Below, piece after piece: positions 1 through 7,204 of a stretch of 64,000 nt of DNA. The notes beneath the pieces were generated by a model that worked only from the letters and a program-made list of their open reading frames with translations, was not told the origin of the DNA and ran no database searches. Each line of letters begins with the position of its first letter. The first letter of the stretch is position 1. The stretch spans positions 434,001-498,000 of the forward strand of contig NZ_NIHC01000003.1 of NCBI RefSeq assembly GCF_002806945.1, read 5' to 3'. The translations under genes and the position numbers were made by a program. This DNA is from Marinobacter salexigens. Its GTDB lineage: Bacteria; Pseudomonadota; Gammaproteobacteria; Pseudomonadales; Oleiphilaceae.

Positions 1-1
1 G

Positions 2-295
2 ATTACCGATCAGGAGATTCTTGAGCGTTGCATGTATGTGATGGTTAATGAGGCGGCGAAGATTCTGGAGGAGGGTATTGCTGACCGGGCTCTGGATATT
101 GATGTGATCTGGATTTATGGCTATGGCTTCCCGGCTTATCGTGGTGGGCCTATGTTCTGGGCAGATCAGATCGGCCTGGATGTGATTCTGGCTGCGGTGG
201 AGAAGTACCGCAGTGAAGTTGGAACTGAGCACTGGGAGCCTGCGCCTCTGCTCAAGCAGCTGGTTGCTGAAGGGAAGAGGTTCGGCGATTTGTGA
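2..295 (+). CDS. 3-hydroxyacyl-CoA dehydrogenase / fatty-acid oxidation complex alpha subunit, C-terminal end (partial)
   Basis: The reading frame is open from the first base, so the gene starts outside the window; about 97 residues remain. The segment around residues 25-60, with IDVIWIYGYGFPAYRGGPMF, is the conserved C-terminal 3-hydroxyacyl-CoA dehydrogenase domain of FadB/FadJ-type bifunctional enzymes of beta-oxidation (NAD-dependent oxidation of L-3-hydroxyacyl-CoA). The C-terminal domain contributes to dimerisation and the active-site cleft. A hairpin with a T-tract follows at 381-411. Whether the full protein also has an enoyl-CoA hydratase half cannot be seen here. Confidence 0.85.
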   Translation: MTDQEILERCMYVMVNEAAKILEEGIADRALDIDVIWIYGYGFPAYRGGPMFWADQIGLDVILAAVEKYRSEVGTEHWEPAPLLKQLVAEGKRFGDL

Positions 296-380
296 GGTTG
301 ATTTGACATTGCGCCGGCCTCAACAGCAGAGGGTCGAAGTGTAAAAGACCTAGTTTCCGACTGCTGTTGAAGCGCGAGAT

Positions 381-411
381 CGATTTCCCGGTGTTACCGG
401 GAAATCGTTTT
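381..411 (+). terminator. Rho-independent terminator after the fad gene
   Basis: A perfect 11-bp stem (cgatttcccgg / ccgggaaatcg) with a 5-nt loop runs over 381-407 and is followed by TTTT at 408-411. It overlaps the last codons of the convergent lipoprotein gene that ends at 394. The T-tract is on the plus strand only, so it should stop transcription from the left. Confidence 0.75.
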
Positions 412-1866
412 GCTTACAGTAACCGACCAATCGCTTTCAAGGCCATTGGTGTCTACGGTTTTCATTGCGAAATACCAGGTCCCCTCGGTAAGGTCAGCGA
501 CTCGGTATTCCATCGCTTGGCCATCTTCTACAACCACTTCATTCGTTCTCTCATCAATGCTGCGCTCGGTGCCGTACTTGACGATGTACTTGTCGATTTC
601 ACCCATGGCCAGTGACTTTCCATCGACTCGGGTCGCAGGTGCATTCCAGCTCATCGTCGCGAAACCAGTTACCGGCTTAGTGGGTGCCTCAGTTTCAGGC
701 GTTGTCTCAGTATCAGGTTCAAGCTCCGGGGTTGTTCCAGTGTCAGGGTTGCCCCCAGGTGCTGTCCCAGTCTCTGGTTGGGGCTCAAGAGGTGTTTCAG
801 TTTCGGGTTCAGTCTCAGGTGTTGGCTCAGTCCCTGGTGCAGGTGTCTCAGGAAGGTCGGGGTCAGTTTCAGCCGCTGGTGGAGCGCTGGGCATTGTGGA
901 GTTCAGGGTTTCTTTAAGGCTTGCAATAGTATCTGCCAGAACGCCATCCTGAACGCCTGCTTCTTTCAGTACGTCCGTTAGTGCTTCTGCTTGCTTAATG
1001 CTAGCAAGTACCAGCATATCAACGCTCAAAATCGGGCTGTCATCAATGCTCAGCGGTAAATCACCATCAGGCTCTGAAGCCGCCACGGCTGCCAGCAGAA
1101 CATCGCCCAGCGTCCTCCACTCCCGACCGTCTACCAGGCTCAGAAACGCGATGTTCAACAGGGCAGCTTTTAGGTCCTGCGTTTGAATGCGGCTCAAGTC
1201 GGGAGCTGCGAGATCAAACGGCTTGTTTGTCAGGGCGCCAGGAGCAAGGCCAAAGAGCTCTTCCTGGTCGCGAAGCAGCTCGTTGAACAGGGGAGCCCCC
1301 CCTTCCGGAGCCTTGAGGAATTTTTCAAAGGCCAAGGTTACCAGTGGCGTTAAAACAACGCCTTGTCTGGCCCTGGACGGAACTGCAAGGGACTTCAGCT
1401 GCAAGTTGTCGCCTGGCGAGAACCACTCACCAAAGTTGACGCTACGCCCAGCAGGTGTGTTACACGCGGGTTGTGCATCACAACGCATCAGGGTTTGAGC
1501 ATCTGACTGCAGAATCACCTTCAGCGGCTGAGCTGAGTAGGCTTCAGGTACTGAAATCCGGAACCCGCCACTCCCGTTGGTTTTGACGGTTTCACCAATC
1601 TTCACCCAGTCGCTGCCCCTGGGGCCAAGTTCATGATGCCAGATAGAAATAAGCCCGCCGTTTATAGCACCCTTGACGGCATAGCCCTCCACCCAAAACT
1701 TCTGCTCCTGGGTTTCTCCTGAGGAGGTGTTATCACCGGGCGTGGTCACCGATGGGCTGGGTGCTTGCGTTGCCGGGGCTGAGGAATCGCCGCCGCCACA
1801 GGCTGTAAGCAGCGTACTTAGAGCTATGGTAAGGAGGCTCATTCGCGTGCTCTTAATGAAAGGCAT
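394..1866 (-). CDS. Lipoprotein with acidic Pro/Glu/Thr-rich linker and C-terminal fibronectin type III domain
   Basis: The 490-residue product begins with a short hydrophobic signal and a lipobox (LLTAC, Cys at about residue 23) followed by GGGDSS, so it should be lipid-anchored, probably in the outer membrane. Residues about 55-320 form a globular region with no family I recognise. Residues about 325-395 are a low-complexity linker built from irregular P/E/T/G repeats. Residues about 398-490 look like a fibronectin type III domain (MSWNAP near its start, a YxV strand and a W-Y-F-A pattern near its end). The plan suggests a surface or periplasmic adhesion or binding protein; its ligand is unknown. 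No operon partner is visible. Confidence 0.7.
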   Translation of the reverse strand: MPFIKSTRMSLLTIALSTLLTACGGGDSSAPATQAPSPSVTTPGDNTSSGETQEQKFWVEGYAVKGAINGGLISIWHHELGPRGSDWVKIGETVKTNGSGGFRISVPEAYSAQPLKVILQSDAQTLMRCDAQPACNTPAGRSVNFGEWFSPGDNLQLKSLAVPSRARQGVVLTPLVTLAFEKFLKAPEGGAPLFNELLRDQEELFGLAPGALTNKPFDLAAPDLSRIQTQDLKAALLNIAFLSLVDGREWRTLGDVLLAAVAASEPDGDLPLSIDDSPILSVDMLVLASIKQAEALTDVLKEAGVQDGVLADTIASLKETLNSTMPSAPPAAETDPDLPETPAPGTEPTPETEPETETPLEPQPETGTAPGGNPDTGTTPELEPDTETTPETEAPTKPVTGFATMSWNAPATRVDGKSLAMGEIDKYIVKYGTERSIDERTNEVVVEDGQAMEYRVADLTEGTWYFAMKTVDTNGLESDWSVTVSKTISR

Positions 1867-2353
1867 TTTGCATCTCCGGGGAATTTGGATGATGCAATGC
1901 TATCGGTCAAGCGTGTTAAATGGTGTAAAAAATGGCGCTTTTTGGTTACTTTTTGAGCCAGTTTATCGTCACTGCTGCTTCCAGATGCGGTTTTTTGGGT
2001 GAACTGAGGGAGTGCGCTGTACCTTACGACCGCAACGGGTAGGGAATGCTCGCGAGGCGCCGGAGGCCAGCTGCCAATGTAATTTTTCATTCTTGAGTCC
2101 CGGGGTGCACCCATACACAAAAAAAGAGGGGTATCAGGGTACGCCTCAGCAGGGGCTTTCACAATTTCTGATTGCTAATTATATATGTCCATTTTTTTAG
2201 TATTTGAGTCAGTACAGTCAATGCCGTGCAGTAATCTGGCGCTATGCTGGGCCGCCTAAGGAATCCGGTATTAACAGAAACAAGGGAGACCATGCTGAGC
2301 GGGTCAGGCATGGTCTATGTTCATTTGAAAGGAGTCGGTCGTGATCCCTATTG
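1867..2353. other. Intergenic region with no gene recognised
   Basis: No reading frame here has family features or a convincing ribosome site. It must contain the leftward promoter of the lipoprotein gene; a TTGACC element about 50 nt upstream of that gene on the minus strand is a possible -35. The right end contains the putative terminator of the deaminase gene at 2287-2316. Confidence 0.5.
2287..2316 (-). terminator. Hairpin after the deaminase-like gene, possible terminator
   Basis: A 9-bp perfect stem (2287-2295 with 2308-2316, agaccatgc / gcatggtct) lies about 40 nt past the stop of the deaminase-like gene. On the minus strand the bases that follow are only moderately T-rich (cccttgtttc), so termination strength is uncertain. 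Confidence 0.4.
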
Positions 2354-3610
2354 TCATTTGGTCTTTCTGAACAGATCCAACTCAATGTCATAGCTGGGCT
2401 CTGGCTTTTTGAACAGGTATTCCCCGTTGCGAATCGATGCCAGCACATCCGCCCGCTGGCGAACCGCTTCAAATGGGCTGGTGGCATCCAGCACCAGAAA
2501 GTTGGCGGGTTTGCCCGCTTCCAGGCCGTATTGGTCTTCCACGTTCAGGGTTTTCGCGCCGTTGAAGGTGATAAGGTCAAGACAGGTATCGAGTTGGTCC
2601 ATCGACATGGTTTGTGCCATGTGAATGCCGTTGTCCAGAATGTTCATCAGGTTTCCGTTTCCTACTGGATACCAGGGGTCGTTGATGGAGTCCTGGCCAA
2701 AGCAGACGTTGATGTTGCTCTCCCAGAATTCTTTAACGCGAGTCATGCCCCGGCGTTTTGGATAGGTGTCTTGCCGGCCTTGCAGGTAGGCATTCTCAGT
2801 GGGCAGGGCAATGAAGTTCAGGCCTGATTTCTGGAACAGCCTCATCATGCGAAATGCATAAGCGTTATCGGCGGAGCCGAAGGAGCAGGTGTGGCTGGCC
2901 GCAGTGCGGGTGCCTATGTCTTCGGTCATGGCAAGGGCGTTCAAGAGCTCAACAAACCGACTCATTACATCATCGGTTTCATCGCAGCGTACGTCGATGA
3001 GCTTGTCGTATTTGGTGGCCAGCTCAACGGTGCGATGGATGGATTTCTCGCCAATTTCCCGTGCCCATTCAAAGTGTGGAATGCTGCCTACACAGTCGGC
3101 GCCCATCTTCAGGGCTTCTTCCACCATTTCATCACCGCCTTTATAGGCGTACATCCCCTCTTGGGGGAAGGCGACGATCTGAATGGTCACGTTATCCTTC
3201 AGTTGCTCACGCACTTCCAGCATGGCTTTCAACCCGGTGAGGTTCGGGTCGCATACATCGATATGGGTGCGGATGAACTGCACACCTTTGGAGACTTCCT
3301 CCTTGATGCCTTTTAAAGCGCGCTCTTTGGCATCATCGAAAGACTGGTTCTTTTTTACATCGTGCCAGCGGGCTATACCCTCGAACAGAGTGCCAGTATT
3401 GTTCTTGGCGCCTTTGCTGCCGCCGGTGTAGACGTAGTCCAGATGCAGGTGGGCGTCCACATAAGGTGGCACAACGAGTCGGCCTTTCAGGTCGATGGTT
3501 TGCTCCGCAGAGGGGAGGTGGGTGCCAACGTCCCGAATGGCACCGTTTTCCACAAGGATTTCGGTGGCATCGCTGTTGCGGTAAATGTTCGCGTTGATAA
3601 ATTTTTTCAT
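2354..3610 (-). CDS. Cytosine-deaminase-like amidohydrolase (CodA family)
   Basis: This 418-residue protein aligns by eye over its whole length with E. coli CodA (about 427 residues), which deaminates cytosine to uracil. Visible family features are the first metal motif HLHLD (about residues 55-59), the FPQEG segment with the substrate-binding Gln, CDETDD with the catalytic Glu, ASHTC with the next His, YPKRRG, and FGQDSINDPWYP with the last metal Asp. The codon before CDETDD specifies Arg where CodA has the metal ligand His214, and FGHDD of CodA is FGQDS here. Both changes suggest a different substrate or metal site, such as another ring amine or an unrelated amide. No codB permease is adjacent. 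Family assignment is firm; substrate is not. Confidence 0.75.
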   Translation of the reverse strand: MKKFINANIYRNSDATEILVENGAIRDVGTHLPSAEQTIDLKGRLVVPPYVDAHLHLDYVYTGGSKGAKNNTGTLFEGIARWHDVKKNQSFDDAKERALKGIKEEVSKGVQFIRTHIDVCDPNLTGLKAMLEVREQLKDNVTIQIVAFPQEGMYAYKGGDEMVEEALKMGADCVGSIPHFEWAREIGEKSIHRTVELATKYDKLIDVRCDETDDVMSRFVELLNALAMTEDIGTRTAASHTCSFGSADNAYAFRMMRLFQKSGLNFIALPTENAYLQGRQDTYPKRRGMTRVKEFWESNINVCFGQDSINDPWYPVGNGNLMNILDNGIHMAQTMSMDQLDTCLDLITFNGAKTLNVEDQYGLEAGKPANFLVLDATSPFEAVRQRADVLASIRNGEYLFKKPEPSYDIELDLFRKTK

Positions 3611-3705
3611 TGGAATGTCCCCGTACGTCGGTGCATGGAGGGTTGGGAGCAGGTGTCGTCAAGAAAGATAGCAGTGCAACTCACGAGTGTCGTCAGGCAC
3701 GGAAA

Positions 3706-3739
3706 ACAAAAAAGGCCCTACGCTTTCGCGTAAGGCCTT
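3706..3739 (-). terminator. Rho-independent terminator for the CarD-like gene
   Basis: The stem at 3712-3739 (aaggccttacg ... cgtagggcctt on the minus strand) is followed on that strand by a run of Ts (A-run at 3706-3713 on plus). It lies about 50 nt past the stop of the CarD-like gene. A near copy is found after the tRNA-Arg gene at 38035-38068. Confidence 0.8.
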
Positions 3740-3787
3740 AACAATATTGAGGGCTCGGTAGTATTTGAGCCTCTCCCGACCTGCAAA

Positions 3788-4285
3788 TTACGCCGTTGAC
3801 GACTTTGACTTGGTGGCTTCTTCGATAAGCTGCTGCACCCGCTCTTGTGTTTTGCCCAGTGCACTGGACAGTTCTTCACGCAAAAACTTGATGCCAAGGT
3901 TCAGGTGCCTGCGGTCCGTCATGCTCAGTGGGTTTTCCTCCTGCATAACGCTTAGGCCTTTAACCATCTCGGCGTAACCGTAGGGGTCGCCTTTGTCGAT
4001 TGCAGCCTGGTTTGCGGTTGAGCGGGTTTTCCACTGTTCGCTCAACTTCCCCTGCCAAGTCTTTACGTGCTTGATGATCTTCTTCGCTTCCTGAGCACTC
4101 ATAGGAAAGCGAATGTTGCTTGGAAGGTCGTTGGCGCGCACTAGCCAAGTGAGGTCGTCACGTTCGAAATAAAGTTTTACGAACTTGGTTTTGTCCTCGC
4201 CAGAAAAACTCTTTTTAAGAATGGATTCAACGATTCCGATACCATGACCGGGGTGAAAAATACGATCGCCCTGATTAATAGTGAT
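3788..4285 (-). CDS. CarD/CdnL/TRCF-type RNA-polymerase-interacting regulator, apparent non-canonical start
   Basis: The open frame runs past the internal ATG at 4141 and encodes QGDRIFHPGHGIGIVE, the N-terminal RNA-polymerase-interacting (CarD_CdnL_TRCF) fold, then residues such as FVKLYF of the same beta domain. The rest (from about residue 60) is the alpha-helical DNA-binding-type C-terminal domain with the family's GDP...E(M/V)V...L and DRR.LNLG..FL..EL pattern. The total is about 165 residues, normal for the family. An in-frame stop lies at 4303-4301 and no ATG, GTG or TTG codon occurs between it and the CarD fold. AAGGAG at 4297-4292 is followed by ATT at 4288 (spacing 3) and ATC at 4285 (spacing 6); I chose ATC by spacing. 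CarD proteins stabilise open promoter complexes. The gene stands alone and has its own terminator. Confidence 0.75.
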   Translation of the reverse strand: MTINQGDRIFHPGHGIGIVESILKKSFSGEDKTKFVKLYFERDDLTWLVRANDLPSNIRFPMSAQEAKKIIKHVKTWQGKLSEQWKTRSTANQAAIDKGDPYGYAEMVKGLSVMQEENPLSMTDRRHLNLGIKFLREELSSALGKTQERVQQLIEEATKSKSSTA

Positions 4286-4288
4286 AAT

Positions 4289-4627
4289 ATTCTCCTTGTT
4301 TTAGTAAGAAAATGTTCCCTTTAAAAAATAATTATAATCAGCATGTTACATGATTTCAGTACAAAAATCAAGCAGGTGCTATTTGTGGTGAGGTTGTGGT
4401 TTATTTTGATCAGTTATTTATATGGAAAAGTTTTGTATTACCTGATGTTTTTATGTGATTACTTTGGTTCAGAGGCAGGAATTAAATAAATACAGGCTCA
4501 GTTTCCATGAAATGTTATGTAGGAGTTGGCCCTGGAAAACCCAATTTAGCGGCAGAAAGATCTTGCGAAGTCAAATGATAACAATTAGCATTCACTGTAA
4601 TTGATGCCATCAAATTGAGGGGGCGTA
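4289..4627. promoter_or_regulatory. Divergent promoter region between carD-like and exbB genes, with Fur-type site
   Basis: The left half is AT-rich (4310-4490), which fits a promoter for the leftward CarD-like gene. A Fur-box-like stretch lies at about 4573-4594 (aaatgataacaattagcatt), near the GATAATGATAATCATTATC consensus. It sits about 35-55 nt upstream of exbB, so iron repression of the exbB-exbD-exbD-tonB operon is likely. No other gene is seen in this interval. Confidence 0.6.
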
Positions 4628-5320
4628 GTGGGCGCTGGTTCATCTGTACCGTTCGTTGCACAGCTACAAGGGCTGTTGATCACCGGTGGTCCGGTGGTGT
4701 GGATTCTGGCTGTGTTTTCTGCAATTGCCATGACCATCATTCTAGTCAAACTCTGGCAGCTCATTCACATGCGCGCCGAGAGTACAGCTGATGTGGATGC
4801 GGCATTAGGCCTGTGGCAAAAAGGGGATCACGCCAAGGCAGTAAGCTCCCTGAATGCACGGCGACCGATTTCCCGGGTTGTGTCAGTGGCCATGCAAGGC
4901 CAGCTGAATACCACCAGCGATGGCATCCTGCGCGAAGAGGTTGAGCGGGTGGCGACCGGGTACCTGAACGACCTTCGCAGCTTTTTTCGTCCACTTGAGG
5001 TGATTGGTTCCCTCAGCCCGCTATTGGGGTTGCTGGGTACCGTTATGGGAATGATTATTGCCTTCCAGCAAATGGAAGCTGCCGGCAACCAGGTGGACCC
5101 TTCCGTGCTTTCCGGTGGTATCTGGCAGGCGTTGCTGACAACCGCAGTGGGTCTTTCCGTTGCCATACCGGTAGTGGCGGTGCATTCCTGGTTTGAACGA
5201 AAAGTGGAGCGCGTGTCTGCGACCATGAGCGATGCCGTAACCCGGGTGTTTACTTGCTCACCGCCGCTACCGCCCAAGGAGGCCGCTGCCTCGCCAGAAG
5301 TGCTCAAGAATGCAGCTTGA
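4628..5320 (+). CDS. exbB: ExbB/TolQ/MotA-family proton channel subunit
   Basis: The 230-residue protein has three membrane segments (about residues 17-42, 115-140 and 160-185) and the family's conserved helices LGLLGTVMGMI and WQALLTTAVGLSVAIP. ExbB forms the pentameric inner-membrane channel that, with ExbD, turns the proton gradient into mechanical work by TonB. The start is GTG with GAGGGGG four bases upstream. It is the first gene of a four-gene operon and its 3' end overlaps the next gene by 11 nt. The TonB gene in the same operon makes ExbB more likely than TolQ or MotA. Confidence 0.9.
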   Translation: MGAGSSVPFVAQLQGLLITGGPVVWILAVFSAIAMTIILVKLWQLIHMRAESTADVDAALGLWQKGDHAKAVSSLNARRPISRVVSVAMQGQLNTTSDGILREEVERVATGYLNDLRSFFRPLEVIGSLSPLLGLLGTVMGMIIAFQQMEAAGNQVDPSVLSGGIWQALLTTAVGLSVAIPVVAVHSWFERKVERVSATMSDAVTRVFTCSPPLPPKEAAASPEVLKNAA

Positions 5321-5705
5321 TTCGACACCGGTAAGGCGGGCCAAAGGCATCAGCCTGACACCCTTGATTGATGTGGTGTTCATCCTGCTGCTGTTCTTTA
5401 TGTTGTCGTCCACGTTTATCACGTGGCGTGAGCTGAATGTGGCCTCGCCCGCCGACAATAGTGATCAGCCCCCCAAAGACTTGCAGGTGATCCGGCTAAC
5501 CTCGAACCAGGGCCACTTCGAATTGGGTGGGCGTGTGTATGCGGATGCCAGCAAGGATGATCTGGCTGCGCTGGTGGCGGCAAACCCGGATACTGTGTTT
5601 GCCATTCAGGCCGATGCTGGTTTGCATACCCAGGCGCTTATCACCTTGCTTGATCGGTTGAAGAATGCCGGTGCGGCCCATGTGTCGCTTGCAGAGGGGC
5701 GGTAA
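5310..5705 (+). CDS. exbD: ExbD-type biopolymer transport protein, first copy
   Basis: 131 residues with one N-terminal membrane helix, LIDVVFILLLFFML, preceded by a short basic cytoplasmic stretch (RRAKGISLTP). The Asp in LID is the conserved residue essential for proton coupling (Asp25 in E. coli ExbD). The rest is the periplasmic ExbD/TolR domain with the QADAGLHTQALITLLDRLK region typical of the fold. The gene overlaps exbB by 11 nt and its stop overlaps the next start (TAATG), so translation is coupled. Confidence 0.92.
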   Translation: MQLDSTPVRRAKGISLTPLIDVVFILLLFFMLSSTFITWRELNVASPADNSDQPPKDLQVIRLTSNQGHFELGGRVYADASKDDLAALVAANPDTVFAIQADAGLHTQALITLLDRLKNAGAAHVSLAEGR

Positions 5706-6130
5706 TGAAGCTCTCAGCAACAACGCCGAGCAAAGATCTGGCGTCGGATGACAATCTGGTTCCGCTGATTAACATTGTGTTTCTGATGCTGATCTTTTTT
5801 ATGGTGGCGGGGCAAATCACCGCCTCCGATGCCGTGAAGGTGCAAGCCCCCGAATCTCTGACTGCCGCCCGGGGTGAAGAGCACTCCGTGACTATTCTGG
5901 TTGCCGCTAACAGTGCCATGTACCTGGATAATCTGGAGGTGTCTCCGGATCTTCTGGTTGAAAAGCTGGAAAGCTTATTGGGTGAGGCGGATACCCCTGA
6001 TGAGGTTTCCGTATTGGTCAAAGCGGATGCGGCACTGCCGGTTGACGAGCTGCAGAAAGTGCTTCGCCATATCAAGAAGGCCGGGCTGTTAAAAGTGGCC
6101 CTGCTGACTCGCCAGGGTGATGCCGTATGA
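5705..6130 (+). CDS. ExbD-type protein, second copy with Asn replacing the membrane Asp
   Basis: 141 residues, again with one N-terminal membrane helix and an ExbD periplasmic domain (VKADAALPVDELQKVLRHIK). The helix reads LINIVFLMLIFFMVAG, so the residue matching the essential Asp is Asn (codon AAC). All other helix features match the first ExbD. In ExbB5-ExbD2 complexes two ExbD helices sit in the pore, so this protein may pair with the first copy in an asymmetric heterodimer. That is inference; a dead copy or a modulator is also possible. The stop overlaps the tonB start (ATGA). Confidence 0.85.
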   Translation: MKLSATTPSKDLASDDNLVPLINIVFLMLIFFMVAGQITASDAVKVQAPESLTAARGEEHSVTILVAANSAMYLDNLEVSPDLLVEKLESLLGEADTPDEVSVLVKADAALPVDELQKVLRHIKKAGLLKVALLTRQGDAV

Positions 6131-6981
6131 TTGCGAAGCGTCATTGGCTCGCTGCGGGGATATTAACGCTAGCCCTCCACGCCCTGTTGTTTGCAGCCTT
6201 TGTGCGCAGCACCACAGTGCCCGAAGGAGCGAAAGCGCCAGGGGAGGGGGGTGTTGAAATTGATTTGGGAATGCTGGGCGACCTGGGCGCAGAAGCAGAA
6301 ACCCGCCAGGATGAGCCCGCGCCTTTTGAACCGCCAAAACCCGTGGCCGAGCCTCCTGAGTCAGAGCCAAGTGAGCCAGTGCAACCCAAGCAGACTGCTG
6401 AGGTGGCTGTAGAAGAGCCACCAAAGCAGAAACCCGAACCTGAGCCAGAACCCGAACCTGAGCCAGAACCCGAACCTGAGCCTGAACCCGAGCCTGAACC
6501 CGAGCTCGCCCCTGAACCTGAACCGGTGCCCCATCCCGAACCAGAGGCGACCCCGGATCCGGTAACCCCTCCGCCGAGCCAGGCGCAGCCGGATACCACG
6601 CCGACCGAAAACCCCAACGCGACAGCGGCACGCAAAGCTCGTAGCGGCAAGGCAGAATCCAGTGCTTCCGGAGGTAACCCCGGCGCCCGCAGCTCTTATC
6701 TGGCGCTGGTCGCCGCCAAACTTGCCCGTGCCAAGCGCTATCCCAGGCTATCCCGCCTTCGCAGGCAGGAAGGGGTCGTGGGGCTCAGTTTTACCCTTGA
6801 TCGCCAAGGGCGGGTCGTAGAGTCCAGCATTACGACACCGTCCGCCCATTCTGAATTGAATAAGGCGGTCATACGAATGCTTGAAAACGCGGCACCACTG
6901 CCGGCGTTCCCAGGCGACCTCAAGCAGAATACCTTGAGTGTATCCATCCCTGTCGCCTTCAAGCTCAGCGATAGCCGGTAG
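6127..6981 (+). CDS. tonB: TonB energy transducer with long Glu-Pro linker
   Basis: 284 residues: an N-terminal membrane anchor (about residues 7-27), an acidic and proline-rich spacer with about 15 consecutive EP units (DNA about 6430-6510), and a C-terminal TonB domain (about residues 195-284). That domain has ARAKRYPRLSRLRRQEGVV and LPAFPGDLKQNTLSVSIPVAF, the parts that contact receptor TonB boxes. TonB carries energy from ExbBD to outer-membrane receptors. It is the last gene of the operon and has a likely partner receptor about 3 kb downstream (10162-12156). The spacer is mainly Glu-Pro, whereas E. coli TonB mixes Glu-Pro and Lys-Pro. Confidence 0.92.
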   Translation: MIAKRHWLAAGILTLALHALLFAAFVRSTTVPEGAKAPGEGGVEIDLGMLGDLGAEAETRQDEPAPFEPPKPVAEPPESEPSEPVQPKQTAEVAVEEPPKQKPEPEPEPEPEPEPEPEPEPEPEPELAPEPEPVPHPEPEATPDPVTPPPSQAQPDTTPTENPNATAARKARSGKAESSASGGNPGARSSYLALVAAKLARAKRYPRLSRLRRQEGVVGLSFTLDRQGRVVESSITTPSAHSELNKAVIRMLENAAPLPAFPGDLKQNTLSVSIPVAFKLSDSR

Positions 6982-7160
6982 ATATAACCACCTCTCCTCC
7001 CTATTTTCCGGGCTGGCAGTGGCACGGCCCTTCCCCACTCCGGTTTACTTCGCACGCGTAAGTGCCTTTACCCATGCTCCCGCCAATGCCAGCGAGATAA
7101 AATACTAATAATAATGCAGTAATGGTGACTGGAACCGACTCAACATCAACCGCAACGGTT

Positions 7161-7174
7161 CGACTGATCAGTCG
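7161..7174. promoter_or_regulatory. 14-bp perfect palindrome upstream of the BCCT transporter gene
   Basis: cgactgatcagtcg is a perfect inverted repeat 30 nt before the transporter start, in an otherwise featureless 223-bp gap after tonB. Its position fits an operator for a dimeric repressor or activator. No regulator gene is adjacent, and I cannot name the protein. Confidence 0.4.
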
Positions 7175-7204
7175 TGCTATATCCACTACAGGGAGCGTAA
7201 GGCA

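Noticed and set aside
660..870. Repetitive stretch inside the lipoprotein gene as a DNA repeat or CRISPR
   Set aside because: It encodes a low-complexity Pro/Glu/Thr linker with irregular units and no equal spacers.
6430..6510. Short tandem DNA repeat in tonB as a possible phase-variable tract
   Set aside because: The units are mixed GAA/GAG and CCC/CCT/CCA codons coding Glu-Pro; it is a normal TonB spacer and six-base units would keep the frame.
6141..6650. Long frame opposite tonB rich in Gly-Ser repeats
   Set aside because: It is the mirror image of the Glu-Pro codons of tonB; the tonB frame has clear family features.
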